Origin: Flavobacterium sp. SH_e
GTDB taxonomy: Bacteria; Bacteroidota; Bacteroidia; Flavobacteriales; Flavobacteriaceae
Length of the DNA stretch: 64,000 nt
Direction: 5' to 3'
Assembly (NCBI RefSeq): GCF_025717045.1
Contig: NZ_JAOVZN010000005.1
Coordinates: 310,001 to 374,000, forward strand
This document shows positions 25,607 through 34,233 of the stretch, in pieces (within the stretch, counting starts at the first letter, position 1; every line of letters starts with the position of its first letter). The notes below the pieces were generated by a model that was not told the origin of the DNA, ran no database searches, and was given only the letters and a program-made list of their open reading frames with translations. The position numbers and the translations under genes are program-made.

Positions 25607-25654
25607 TTCTTAACCAAAGTCAATGATTTGGAAAGAATGACCGATATAATTTTG
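25607..25654 (+). promoter_or_regulatory. Conserved 21-bp element and promoter of the DJ-1/ABM gene
   Basis: The 21-bp element at 25607-25627 (core AACCAAAGTCAA) recurs at 28955-28975 with one mismatch. TTTG (25627-25630) and TAATTTTG (25647-25654) form a promoter with a 16-bp spacer. The -7 box starts exactly 20 bp after the element's last base, the same spacing as at the second copy. The leader to the ATG at 25777 is about 115 nt. Confidence 0.65.
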
Positions 25655-25776
25655 CCTTGTTTTTAAATACAAAGTGATCGTAATCACACTTTTAAAGTGA
25701 TTTGAATCAACTTCTAGCGAATATGCAAAATGGAAATTTGTTAGAGAGATAACTGAAAATTTAAAACCGAAAAAAT

Positions 25777-27201
25777 ATGAAAACAACACAATATAATTCA
25801 ATTACCCGAAAAGTCTTGATAGTCGCATTCTGTATGTTTATGAGTATCACAGCCAATGTTAAAGCTAAAAATTCTGAAAGCATGAAAAAGAAAATTTTGT
25901 TCGTGGTCACTAATCATGAAAAAAAGGGAAATACGGGAGAGAAAACAGGTTTTTATCTTTCTGAAGTAACACATCCTTGGGATGTTCTAACAAGTGCAGG
26001 ATACGAAGTTGATTTTGTGAGTCCGAAAGGAGGCAAAGCACCCGTAGAAGGATTCAATTTAAGTGATTTGACAAACAAAAAATTCTGGCTTGATGAAATA
26101 TACAGACAAAAAATAGAAAATACGCTCAAACCTGACAACATCAATCCCAAAGAATATGCTGCCATTCATTTTGCTGGCGGTCATGGTGCATTATGGGATT
26201 TACCAAACAATAAACAAATCATTGCATTAGCTTCTAAAATATATGAAAATAACGGTTTTATCAGTGCTGTATCACATGGTTCTGCTGGTCTTTTAAATAT
26301 TAAACTTGATGATAAATATCTTGTAGACGGCAAAAAAATTAATGCCTTTACAAATGAAGAAGAAACCGCTGTAAAACTAGATAAGGCCGCACCTTTTTTA
26401 TTAGAATCTAAACTTATAGAAAGAGGAGCCATTTTTGAAAAATCGGGTTTATGGCAAGAACACGTAACAGTTGACCAACGTTTGGTTACAGGACAGAATC
26501 CTCAATCGGCAAAAGCAGTTGGCGAGGTACTTTTAGAACAATTAACAGCCTCTCAAACTATCGCGAAATTAACGATGTATGAAGTTCCAGAAAATGCTAC
26601 AGAATCATTCAGAAAAGCATTAAAAGATTACGTAACGGCTTCGCTTTCATCCAAAGAAAATATTATGGCTGAAGCTTTTTACGAACAAGACAAACCCAAT
26701 ATTTTATGGCTCATTGAAAGATGGAATGGAAAAAAACAATTGGAAGATTTCGGCAAAAAAACTCAGGCAAAAGCACTACAATCTTTAACTGAAAAATCCT
26801 TAAAAACGGCACCTAAAATCTATTATGTAAAAGATCTGGAACCTTTAACCAAAGAGCAATGGAGAAAAACTTCAAAAAAAGAAGACAATCAACTTGTGAT
26901 TATGCTTTTTGTTGACGGAAAAAAAGGTACAGAACAAAATTTTAAAGATACTTATCATATCGCGATGCCGCAATTTCGCAGTGAACCTGGCGTCGTAACG
27001 TATCAGCTTTCAGAAATTGAAGGAGATGAAACTCAGTTTGTAACCTATGAGAAATTTAGAAGCAATGATGCTTTTCAATATCACCTCAACTTTCCTCCTA
27101 TTAAACCTGTAATAGAATATTTGGAAACCAGCATTAAGAAACCTCCTTTTCAAAACGGACTGCATAATCTTATAGAATTTGCTCCGATGACGAGAGAATA
27201 A
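25777..27201 (+). CDS. Exported DJ-1/PfpI domain fused to two ABM domains
   Basis: A 474-residue protein with an N-terminal signal (RKVLIVAFCMFMSITANVKA). Residues about 38-255 are an Hsp31/DJ-1/PfpI-type domain: KKILFVVTNHEKKG, YLSEVTHPWDVLTSAGYEVD with Glu63, and HFAGGHGALWDLPN. The nucleophile position reads AVSHGSAGLL: Ser166 replaces the usual Cys before His167, so glyoxalase or peptidase chemistry is probably lost or altered. Residues about 262-360 and 370-465 resemble antibiotic-biosynthesis-monooxygenase (ABM) dimeric barrels, e.g. LWLIERWNGKKQLEDFGKKT and TYEKFRSNDAFQYHLNFPPI. The three-domain combination is unusual. It is followed by a second DJ-1/PfpI gene. Confidence 0.75.
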   Translation: MKTTQYNSITRKVLIVAFCMFMSITANVKAKNSESMKKKILFVVTNHEKKGNTGEKTGFYLSEVTHPWDVLTSAGYEVDFVSPKGGKAPVEGFNLSDLTNKKFWLDEIYRQKIENTLKPDNINPKEYAAIHFAGGHGALWDLPNNKQIIALASKIYENNGFISAVSHGSAGLLNIKLDDKYLVDGKKINAFTNEEETAVKLDKAAPFLLESKLIERGAIFEKSGLWQEHVTVDQRLVTGQNPQSAKAVGEVLLEQLTASQTIAKLTMYEVPENATESFRKALKDYVTASLSSKENIMAEAFYEQDKPNILWLIERWNGKKQLEDFGKKTQAKALQSLTEKSLKTAPKIYYVKDLEPLTKEQWRKTSKKEDNQLVIMLFVDGKKGTEQNFKDTYHIAMPQFRSEPGVVTYQLSEIEGDETQFVTYEKFRSNDAFQYHLNFPPIKPVIEYLETSIKKPPFQNGLHNLIEFAPMTRE

Positions 27202-27225
27202 AAACATTTGGTGAAAATATTTTTA

Positions 27226-27361
27226 AACACATAGAGACATAGTTTTTTGCAGAAGTATAAAAAGGCGTTTCACTAGTTTAAATGCACATAGTGAACTATG
27301 TGAAAGAACTATTTTCTCTTTGACCCCTTTATTAGACATCAAATCTATGTTTCTATGTGTT
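27226..27361. repeat. MITE-like element with 17-bp inverted ends and internal palindrome
   Basis: Terminal arms AACACATAGAGACATAG (27226-27242) and CTATGTTTCTATGTGTT (27345-27361) are inverted copies with one mismatch. The centre has a perfect hairpin CACATAG-TGAA-CTATGTG (27285-27302). The 136-bp structure has no coding capacity and fills the gap between two DJ-1/PfpI genes. Confidence 0.6.
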
Positions 27362-27418
27362 GGAAAAATTTCATTAACAACTTAAAAAAATCAGTAGTAA
27401 TAGTTAAAAATAAAAATC

Positions 27419-28216
27419 ATGAAAAAATTAAGACAAATTATGACAGCAAGTTTATTAAGCGCCGTTGCATTAACCGATGCACAAGCACAAGATATCGATC
27501 ATAAATTAGATGTGATCAACCAATTGACAACTCCGTCTCATGTTTCTGTAATGCCTGTTTCCTCGCTGTTGAATGCACCAGGAAATGAAGCTTTGAGAGC
27601 CTTCTTTTTTAATCCTGTGAAAGATAAAACAGTTTTAAAAGGCAAAAAAATCGCAGTGCTTGCTGCAGATGGTTTTGAAGAAATCGAATTGACTGGACCT
27701 GTATGGTATTTTAGAGAATTGGGTGCACAGGTTGATATTGTGTCTCCAAAATACAATCCTGCTCCAGCAAGATATGGATTAAGCAGTCCAGAAATGGCAA
27801 AAACGCACGTTATGGCGATTCAATATTTGCAGCCTGTTGGATGGATCAAATTTGATCACACAGCAGATCAGATTAAAGTAAGTGATTATGATGCTGTATT
27901 TATTCCTGGTGGCGCGTGGAATCCCGATAATCTTCGCTACGACAAAGACGTTATTAAATTCATTCAAGATTTTAATAAATCGGGGAAATTAATCGCAGCT
28001 ATTTGTCACGCACCAGTAGTTTTGGCTTCGGCTGATATTCTAAAAGGCAGAAAATTAACGGGATATTGGAACATTCAAATCGATTTGAAAAATGCAGGCG
28101 GAATTGTATCCGATCAACCTGTAGTTGTTGACGCCAACATTATAACAAGCAGACACCCAATTGATGTGGCTGATTTTTCGAAAGCAGTGGAAAGCTGGTT
28201 AGTTAAGAAAAAGTAA
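27419..28216 (+). CDS. Exported DJ-1/PfpI-family protein
   Basis: A 265-residue protein with signal peptide (TDAQAQ cleavage). The DJ-1/PfpI domain spans about 73-265: GKKIAVLAADGFEEIELTGP with Glu88, YDAVFIPGGAWNPDNLR, and the intact nucleophile elbow AAICHAPVVL with Cys196-His197. It may act as an amidase, deglycase-like or chaperone protein in the periplasm; a precise substrate is not predictable. It differs from the preceding fusion protein, which has Ser in place of this Cys. The gene is probably cotranscribed with it through the repeat element. Confidence 0.8.
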   Translation: MKKLRQIMTASLLSAVALTDAQAQDIDHKLDVINQLTTPSHVSVMPVSSLLNAPGNEALRAFFFNPVKDKTVLKGKKIAVLAADGFEEIELTGPVWYFRELGAQVDIVSPKYNPAPARYGLSSPEMAKTHVMAIQYLQPVGWIKFDHTADQIKVSDYDAVFIPGGAWNPDNLRYDKDVIKFIQDFNKSGKLIAAICHAPVVLASADILKGRKLTGYWNIQIDLKNAGGIVSDQPVVVDANIITSRHPIDVADFSKAVESWLVKKK

Positions 28217-28242
28217 TTCGATACATTACTGCTGAATTAAAA

Positions 28243-28274
28243 ATAACGGGAGATAAAATTTTGTCTTCCGTTAT
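28243..28274. terminator. Bidirectional terminator
   Basis: ATAACGGGAGA (28243-28253) pairs with TCTTCCGTTAT (28264-28274), and the interior is also self-complementary. It lies between convergent DJ-1/PfpI and Crp/Fnr genes and has T or A tracts on both sides. Confidence 0.75.
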
Positions 28275-28290
28275 CATTTATTTTAACGAA

Positions 28291-28866
28291 TCACTTGCCA
28301 ATCATTCGTTTACGAAGTCTGCTTAGAGATTCTGGTTTTATGCCAATGTAAGACGAAAGCTGATTCTGCGAAACCATCTGAAAAAGATAAGGTTCTTTTT
28401 TTAAAATGGTCTTGTAGCGTTCTTCGGGAGTTTGAAAGTGAAGCATTTCTTCTCTTTCGATAATAATTAGATAAGCATATTCGGCAATTAATCTTCCGAA
28501 TTTTGACCAATTGGGAGAACTATGATATAATTTTTCTACTTGTTCATATTCTAAAGCAATTACTTTCGAATCTTCCATCGCTCTGCAATAGTATTGAGCT
28601 GTTCTCTGCGTAATGAAACTAGCGAAATCTACTAGAAAATCATCCGGTTTTGCAAATCGGCAATTGATTTCGTTTCCTTTATAGTCCACATAAAACATTC
28701 TGAAAAAACCACTTTCTATAAAGTATATATGACGGCAGATTTCTCCCTGCTGTAAAAGGTCGGTATCTTTTGGCACTTCCCTCCTTTCGATAATCGGAAG
28801 CATCAAATCATACTCTTCATCAGACATCGGAACAAATGATGTTATAACTTTTTTAAGTGCATCCAT
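28291..28866 (-). CDS. Crp/Fnr-family transcriptional regulator
   Basis: A 191-residue regulator with a cNMP-like domain (PKDTDLLQQGEICRHIYFIE, GFFRMFYVDYKGNEINCRF) and a C-terminal HTH (VSQNQLSSYIGIKPESLSRL). It is transcribed divergently from the 2TM-cupin-CMD-hydrolase operon, whose promoter carries the second copy of the 21-bp element, making it another candidate ligand of that site. Effector unknown; no cysteine cluster for oxygen sensing is seen. Confidence 0.8.
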   Translation of the reverse strand: MDALKKVITSFVPMSDEEYDLMLPIIERREVPKDTDLLQQGEICRHIYFIESGFFRMFYVDYKGNEINCRFAKPDDFLVDFASFITQRTAQYYCRAMEDSKVIALEYEQVEKLYHSSPNWSKFGRLIAEYAYLIIIEREEMLHFQTPEERYKTILKKEPYLFQMVSQNQLSSYIGIKPESLSRLRKRMIGK

Positions 28867-28954
28867 AGCAAGAAGTTAAGAGAAATAACTTGTCTAAAAT
28901 TAGATTTTATTCTGCTAAATACAAAATGCTTTCTTTTAAAATCTAAATGATTCG

Positions 28955-29002
28955 TTCTTAACCAAAGTCAACGATGTTCGTCAAGTACCCGCTCTACCTT
29001 TG
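28955..29002 (+). promoter_or_regulatory. Second copy of the conserved 21-bp element and cupin-operon promoter
   Basis: 28955-28975 matches 25607-25627 at 20 of 21 positions. The -7 box TACCTTTG (28995-29002) starts 20 bp after the element, exactly as in the first copy. A TTTG -33 box is poor here (TTCG), as expected if an activator binding the element replaces it. It drives the operon at 29087-31367. Confidence 0.65.
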
Positions 29003-29086
29003 TCGTGTAAATAAATTGAAAATCAAACAATTAAAAACATTTCATAAAAGAAACAATCTATTACTAATCATTAAAAAAACTTAATC

Positions 29087-29305
29087 ATGAAAACTAAATT
29101 TAACATCGACGCTAAAGCACACAATCCAAAATTAGGATTCAAAATTCACTTTCTTGTTTTCTTATTGGCAACTCCTATAATCTTTCTTATTTGGTATTTA
29201 ACAGATACGACTTATCCATGGCCGCTTTGGTCTACATCTGCTTGGGCAGTTGGAGTTCTTTTTCACTATTTGGGTGTATTTGTCTTCAGAAAAAATAAAA
29301 TCTAA
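29087..29305 (+). CDS. 2TM-domain protein
   Basis: A 72-residue protein with two membrane helices (FKIHFLVFLLATPIIFLIWY and LWSTSAWAVGVLFHYLGVFV) joined by a DTTYPWPLW loop, as in the 2TM domain family common in Bacteroidota. Function unknown. It is the first gene of a four-gene operon and ends 11 nt before the cupin gene. Confidence 0.75.
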   Translation: MKTKFNIDAKAHNPKLGFKIHFLVFLLATPIIFLIWYLTDTTYPWPLWSTSAWAVGVLFHYLGVFVFRKNKI

Positions 29306-29316
29306 TCTCGATAATC

Positions 29317-29886
29317 ATGGAAACAAACAACACAACATTCAGACGCATCGTAACAGGACATAATGCAGAAGGAAAGGCAATTATAGTTTCTGATGAAGTT
29401 CCAGCAAGAACTTATATGGTTGGCGGACCAAATGGAGCTAAATTTCATGAGGTTTGGAATACAAAAGAAACTCCTGCTCTTATAGACAGCATATCTAAAG
29501 ATCCTGAAGAAAATGGACTTATTCTTGGTCCTCCAAAACAAGGAACAAGAATACGAGTAATCGATTTTCCGCCTGAAAGCGATGAAATTCGAAATCTCAC
29601 TAAAGAGCAAGCTTTTGAGCATTTCAAAACGATGAGTGGCGAACAAGCTTCAAAAGCAGGCGGAAATGCACCTCATCCTTTAATGCATAAAACCGAAACT
29701 ATTGATTACGGAATTGTTTTGGATGGCGAACTAACCTTGATTTTAGACGAAGGCGAAACAACAGCAAAAGCAGGAGATATCATTGTACAAAGAGGCACCA
29801 ATCACGCTTGGAGCAATCGATCTGGAAAAGTCTGCCGTGTTGTTTTCATTTTAATTGATGGACAATTTGAAGAAAATCTTCGCTAA
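29317..29886 (+). CDS. Cupin-domain protein
   Basis: A 189-residue cytoplasmic protein. The C-terminal half is a cupin barrel: HPLMHKTETIDYGIVLDGEL and AGDIIVQRGTNHAWSNRSGK give the two cupin motifs with two metal-type histidines (His in LMHKTE and TNHAW) and a Glu. The N-terminal 100 residues (VGGPNGAKFHEVWNTKETPA, LGPPKQGTRIRVIDFPP) match cupins of small-molecule or aromatic catabolism. The neighbouring carboxymuconolactone-decarboxylase-like gene and hydrolase point to breakdown of a small toxic compound (inference). Confidence 0.8.
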   Translation: METNNTTFRRIVTGHNAEGKAIIVSDEVPARTYMVGGPNGAKFHEVWNTKETPALIDSISKDPEENGLILGPPKQGTRIRVIDFPPESDEIRNLTKEQAFEHFKTMSGEQASKAGGNAPHPLMHKTETIDYGIVLDGELTLILDEGETTAKAGDIIVQRGTNHAWSNRSGKVCRVVFILIDGQFEENLR

Positions 29887-29904
29887 ATCTAAATAACTAC
29901 TATC

Positions 29905-30459
29905 ATGCGAGTAAATCCGATACATCCAGAAACAATGAACGATGAAGTTCGCTATGTGCACGACGAAGTTGTAAAACTTATTACAACAAGCCAAGGGCCA
30001 GTTTCAATGCTTAATAACGAAGGTGCTTTAACTGGGCCTTTTCCGCCCATGCTCGGTTTTCCGCAATTTGGAATTCCTGCTTTAAGTTTTGTGCGCTCAT
30101 TAGACAATCATGCAACACTTCCTAAAAAAGCGCGAGAAGTGGCTATTCTATCTGTTGGCGCTGCATTTGGCGCACGTTTTGAACTTTATGCTCATGAAAT
30201 TATGGCTAAACATTTTGGCTTTTCAGCCAAAGCAGTTGCTTCGTTGGCATCAGGAATTCGTCCAAATGAATTGAATCAAGAAGAAGCTATTGCCTATGAA
30301 ATTGCTTCTGTTTTAGCCAAAGGCAGAATTGTTCCAGATTCGGCTTATAATCTTGCTAAAGAAATCTTAGGACAAGATGGAGTTGCTGAACTTATCTTTT
30401 TAGTTGGCGCTTACACTTTGCTCGCAACTGTTTTAAATGGTTTTGATGTTCTTTCCTAA
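29905..30459 (+). CDS. Carboxymuconolactone decarboxylase family protein
   Basis: A 184-residue helical protein. The CMD core is visible: LPKKAREVAILSVGAAFGARFELYAHEIMAKHFG (about 72-105) and the Gly-Val-Ala-Glu-Leu helix near the end. The redox CxxC pair of AhpD-type members is absent (LYAHEI instead), so it is more like decarboxylase or hydrolase-type relatives than peroxidase partners. It lies between cupin and alpha/beta-hydrolase genes in the same operon. Confidence 0.8.
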   Translation: MRVNPIHPETMNDEVRYVHDEVVKLITTSQGPVSMLNNEGALTGPFPPMLGFPQFGIPALSFVRSLDNHATLPKKAREVAILSVGAAFGARFELYAHEIMAKHFGFSAKAVASLASGIRPNELNQEEAIAYEIASVLAKGRIVPDSAYNLAKEILGQDGVAELIFLVGAYTLLATVLNGFDVLS

Positions 30460-30497
30460 CTAAAAAAAGACATCCAATTTTAATAAAAAATAATACA

Positions 30498-31367
30498 ATG
30501 AAAATTTTAAAAACAATGAAAAAATCAAAAATGAATTCTCAAACTTCCTTAAAATCAATATCAAAACTCTTCTTGCTATTGTTTACTTCCATTGCAAGTG
30601 TATCATGTTCTAACGATGACAATGCAAATGCCAAAAAATCTCCTGTTGTATTGGTTCACGGTGCATGGCAGGCGTCATACGTATGGGATCAAACCGAGAA
30701 AGACTTAAAAGCTGATGGCTATAATGTTACTGTTGTAAAATTGCCTGGACACGGAGACGATAAAACTCCTGCTTATCAGGTTTCGTTTCAGACTTACGTT
30801 GATGAAGTGAAAAAAGTCATTAACTCATACAGCGAGCCTGTAATTTTAATTGGTCATAGTTTAGGAGGAGCTGTAATTACTCAGACTGCTGCTGAAGTTC
30901 CTCAAAAAATCAAAAAACTGATTTATGTTGCTGGTTTTATTCCACAAAGCGGAAAAAGTGTTTTAGATTATTCTCAAATGGATACGGCTTCACTTTTACC
31001 TCCATCATTAAAATTATCAGATGACCAAACTTTGGCCGGAATCGTAAATCCAGAAGTGAATCTTCCAAAAATATTTGCTCAAGATGCTACAGATGCGCAA
31101 AAGCAATTTCTTGTAGAAAAATACAAAGCAGAACCTACAATTCCGCTAGGAACACCTTTGACTTACAAAACAGAAGATTATAATTCGGTAGGAAAAAAAT
31201 ATTACATCTTCACAACTGCCGATAATACCATTACTTATAATTTTCAGCAGAAAATGGCAAAAGAAGCTGGAATTACAAATACTTATACGATCAATTCTGG
31301 GCATAGTCCGTTTATATCAAAATCTGATGAGCTGACTAAACTTATAAAAGAAATTATAACAAAGTAA
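30498..31367 (+). CDS. Alpha/beta-hydrolase lipoprotein
   Basis: A 289-residue protein with a long N-terminal region, then signal and lipobox SVSC (Cys37). The hydrolase has the oxyanion segment VLVHGAWQ, nucleophile elbow GHSLGG (Ser121) and a C-terminal His in NSGHSPF. The layout matches esterases of the salicylate esterase/hydroxynitrile lyase type (HGAWQASYVWD, GHGDD). ATGs at residues 7 and 12 are alternative starts. It closes the operon and is followed by a strong terminator. Confidence 0.8.
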   Translation: MKILKTMKKSKMNSQTSLKSISKLFLLLFTSIASVSCSNDDNANAKKSPVVLVHGAWQASYVWDQTEKDLKADGYNVTVVKLPGHGDDKTPAYQVSFQTYVDEVKKVINSYSEPVILIGHSLGGAVITQTAAEVPQKIKKLIYVAGFIPQSGKSVLDYSQMDTASLLPPSLKLSDDQTLAGIVNPEVNLPKIFAQDATDAQKQFLVEKYKAEPTIPLGTPLTYKTEDYNSVGKKYYIFTTADNTITYNFQQKMAKEAGITNTYTINSGHSPFISKSDELTKLIKEIITK

Positions 31368-31407
31368 TTTCTTGATAAACTTTTAAGCAATAAGAATTTA
31401 CAATTTC

Positions 31408-31440
31408 AAAACTCTAAATCAATGATTTAGAGTTTTTTTT
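31408..31440 (+). terminator. Rho-independent terminator
   Basis: AAAACTCTAAATC (31408-31420) pairs with GATTTAGAGTTTT (31424-31436), loop AAT, followed by T residues. It ends the cupin operon. Confidence 0.85.
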
Positions 31441-31532
31441 TCGTTTTTATAATATTCATTTGGATATTTTTTTCTTCAAAAATTCTATCTATAAAATCAT
31501 CCGGACCACCCATAATCTAAAAAGTGGTTTAT

Positions 31533-31561
31533 TTTGAATATACCGCAAGATAGTACATTTG
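31533..31561 (+). promoter_or_regulatory. bioB promoter
   Basis: TTTG (31533-31536) and TACATTTG (31554-31561) are 17 nt apart. The predicted transcription start is about 31567, almost on the ATG at 31572. This favours the in-frame ATG at 31602 as the true start. Confidence 0.65.
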
Positions 31562-31601
31562 GCTATAGCTAATGTATATCAACGATTTTACAAGATTAAA
31601 A

Positions 31602-32591
31602 ATGAACAAACAAATACGACACGATTGGAGCAAAGAAGAAATTCAGACTATTTATGACCAGCCTTTATTGGAATTGGTTTTTCAGGCTGCTACTGTGCAC
31701 CGCGAATGGCATAAAGCATCTGAAATACAGGTCTGCACATTACTTTCTGTAAAAACAGGCGGTTGTCCCGAAGATTGTTCTTATTGCGGACAAGCAGCAC
31801 GTTATCATACCAATATTAAAGTTCAAGCTCTTTTACCAACTGAAACTGTAATTGAACATGCGCAAAAAGCAAAGGAAAATGGTTCTTCTCGTTTCTGTAT
31901 GGCTGCTGCTTGGCGAGAAGTTAGAAACAACAAAGATTTTGATCGTGTAATTGAAATGGTTAAAGGCGTTAATGATCTCGGATTGGAAGTATGCTGCACG
32001 CTAGGAATGCTAACCGAAGAACAAGCACTACGTCTTCAAGAAGCAGGTTTATATGCCTATAATCACAATTTAGATACTTCTGAGAACTATTACGATGAGA
32101 TAATCAGCACACGTAAATTTGATCAGCGTTTGGACACGATCAATAATGTTAGAAAAGCTGGAATCACAGTATGTTCTGGCGGAATCATCGGGCTGGGAGA
32201 AAGTAATGCTGATCGTGTTTCTATGCTGTTAACTTTAGCTACGATGCCAGTTCATCCTGAATCTGTTCCAGTAAATGCATTGGCTCGAGTAAAAGGAACA
32301 CCATTAGAAAACAATCCAAAAGTCCCTATTTGGGATATGGTGCGAATGATTGCTACAGCGCGTATTATTATGCCAGCTTCTATTGTCCGTTTAAGTGCAG
32401 GACGCATCGAAATGACCGAAGAAGAACAAGCGTGGTGCTTTATGGCTGGAGCCAATTCTATTTTTACTGGCGAACGTGAAACTTTACTAGTAACGCCAAA
32501 TCCAGGAGTATCCGAAGATATGCAGATGTTTCAGAATCTTGGACTTAAGCCTTTAAAGAAAGAAAATAAAAGCAGTTGTCCTGTTATCTAA
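31602..32591 (+). CDS. bioB: Biotin synthase
   Basis: A 329-residue radical SAM enzyme that inserts sulfur into dethiobiotin. The 4Fe-4S cysteines are Cys55, Cys59 and Cys62 in [10 protein letters not shown], followed by AARYHT. Conserved downstream motifs are [52 protein letters not shown] and RLSAGR. I use the ATG at 31602 because the -7 box is only 10 nt before the first ATG (31572) and homologues begin near this Met. No bioA, bioD or bioF is adjacent, so it is an isolated biotin gene. Confidence 0.9.
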   Translation: MNKQIRHDWSKEEIQTIYDQPLLELVFQAATVHREWHKASEIQVCTLLSVKTGGCPEDCSYCGQAARYHTNIKVQALLPTETVIEHAQKAKENGSSRFCMAAAWREVRNNKDFDRVIEMVKGVNDLGLEVCCTLGMLTEEQALRLQEAGLYAYNHNLDTSENYYDEIISTRKFDQRLDTINNVRKAGITVCSGGIIGLGESNADRVSMLLTLATMPVHPESVPVNALARVKGTPLENNPKVPIWDMVRMIATARIIMPASIVRLSAGRIEMTEEEQAWCFMAGANSIFTGERETLLVTPNPGVSEDMQMFQNLGLKPLKKENKSSCPVI

Positions 32592-32601
32592 AAAACATAA
32601 A

Positions 32602-32633
32602 AAAAGCCCTCATTTTCAAATCAGAGGGCTTTT
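32602..32633. terminator. Bidirectional terminator
   Basis: AAAAGCCCTC (32602-32611) pairs with GAGGGCTTTT (32624-32633), between convergent bioB and luciferase-like genes. Confidence 0.85.
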
Positions 32634-32642
32634 ATTTATTGC

Positions 32643-33665
32643 TTATTTCCAGCCTAATCCAGGAGCAACATGTTCCAGAATAGAGGACAATACATGTACG
32701 TTATAATCAACGCCCAAAGTGTTTGGGATAGTGAGTAATATCGTATCTGCTTCCTGAAGAGCTTCGTCCTGAGCCAATTCTTCAATTAATTTATCAGGTT
32801 CGGCAGCATAACTTTTTCCAAAGATGGCTCTTTTATCTTGTTCGATATAACCAAAACTATCATTGGCTTTAGCTTGTCCGCCAAAATAATATCTGTCTTG
32901 ATCGTTGACTATTGCAAAAATCGAACGGCTTACAGAAACTCTTGCTTCACGCTGATGTCCCGCTTTTTTCCAAGCTTCTTTATACAATCTTATTTGTTCT
33001 GCCTGCTGCACATGGAAAGGTTTTCCGTTTTCGTCATACTTTAGAGTCGAACTTTGCAGGTGCATACCATTTTCTGCTGCCCAAATAGCAGTAGCATTAG
33101 ATGCGGCTCCCCACCAAATACGCTCCCTCAATCCTTCAGAATGTGGCTCAACGCGCAATAAGCCTGGCGGATTTGGAAACATAGGATACGGATTTGGTTC
33201 TGCAAACCCTTCGCCTTTTAATCCTTCCAAAAAATCCATTGCTTTCTTGCGGCCCATATCAGCATCAGTTTCACCATTTTCAGGTTTGTAACCAAAATAA
33301 CTCCAGCCATCAATAACTTGCTCTGGCGATCCTCTGCTTATTCCTAATTGCAATCGTCCTCCAGATATTAGGTCAGCTGATCCAGCATCTTCCACCATAT
33401 ATAGCGGATTTTCGTATCGCATATCGATTACACCTGTTCCAATCTCAATTTTGCTCGTTTTTGCACCAATTGCAGAAAGCAAAGGAAAAGGCGATGCCAA
33501 TTGCTGTGCAAAATGATGCACGCGAAAATAAGCTCCATCTAAGCCAATTTCTTCCGAAGCTACCGCTAAATCAATAGATTGAAGCAGAGTATCTGCTGCA
33601 TTACGAGTCTTATATGCCGGATTATTAGACCAATGTCCAAAAGATAAAAATCCTATTTTTTTCAT
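32643..33665 (-). CDS. LLM-class flavin-dependent oxidoreductase
   Basis: A 340-residue luciferase-like monooxygenase. Diagnostic parts are IGFLSFGHW at the start, GAYFRVHHFAQQLASPFPLL, KIEIGTGVIDMRYENPLYMV, and GGRLQLGISRGSPEQVIDGW. It likely uses reduced FMN from a separate reductase; substrate unknown. Its leader is unusual: the minus strand has AAAAAAGGAGTCATTT before ATG, a clear Shine-Dalgarno-like sequence, and a TATATTTG -7 box at 33697-33690. It is a single gene. Confidence 0.85.
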   Translation of the reverse strand: MKKIGFLSFGHWSNNPAYKTRNAADTLLQSIDLAVASEEIGLDGAYFRVHHFAQQLASPFPLLSAIGAKTSKIEIGTGVIDMRYENPLYMVEDAGSADLISGGRLQLGISRGSPEQVIDGWSYFGYKPENGETDADMGRKKAMDFLEGLKGEGFAEPNPYPMFPNPPGLLRVEPHSEGLRERIWWGAASNATAIWAAENGMHLQSSTLKYDENGKPFHVQQAEQIRLYKEAWKKAGHQREARVSVSRSIFAIVNDQDRYYFGGQAKANDSFGYIEQDKRAIFGKSYAAEPDKLIEELAQDEALQEADTILLTIPNTLGVDYNVHVLSSILEHVAPGLGWK

Positions 33666-33948
33666 AAATGACTCCTTTTTTTAGTATTTCAAATATACGC
33701 ATCATATAGCGAGCAGACTAGTACTTTCTATGTAAATTAACGAATACCTAACTTTTAGCTTTTATAATCTCTAAACCGTATGGCTGTTATTCCTGAGCAA
33801 TTGTAATCTGATTAAAAAAGTAATCTATATATTAGCATTGAATATTCGCAAAAGCAATTATTCAAAATTTAGTGTAAAAATAATCTGTTTCCCAACCTTT
33901 TTGAATTGGAATACATCTATATATTTATAAGTTAGAATTACCAAGAAA

Positions 33949-34193
33949 ATGATATTTAGTGTATTTCAGCAATATTTAGCAAACAAAGCGAAAAGGAATG
34001 AAAAAAGCCTAAATAAATGGTATTATATTCTGCTTTTATTGCCTCTATAAAAAAGTATAGTTTTGACTATAAAGTTGATAAAGGCAGAAGAGCCTATCAT
34101 TTGCATTATAAAATTATTAATAAAAACAAAGTTGAAGTCTCTATTTACGATACTTTCCCAGGAAAAATATGGGATTATATTTTAACTCAGTAA
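33949..34193 (+). pseudogene. Small ORFs in two frames; possible frameshifted remnant
   Basis: In the 568-bp gap after the luciferase gene, ATG 33949 opens a 33-residue frame (MIFSVFQQYLANKAKRNEKS ... YYILLLLPL) ending at 34050. ATG 34017, in another frame, opens a 58-residue frame to 34193 (KKYSFDYKVDKGRRAYHLHY ... DTFPGKIWDYILTQ). Read together they look like one protein split by a frameshift, but the second could be a real small gene. No family was recognised. The rest of the gap (33720-33940) holds nothing I can identify. Confidence 0.35.
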
Positions 34194-34233
34194 AACCAAA
34201 AATGGAGTATAAAACCAGCCAAATTTTAAATTT

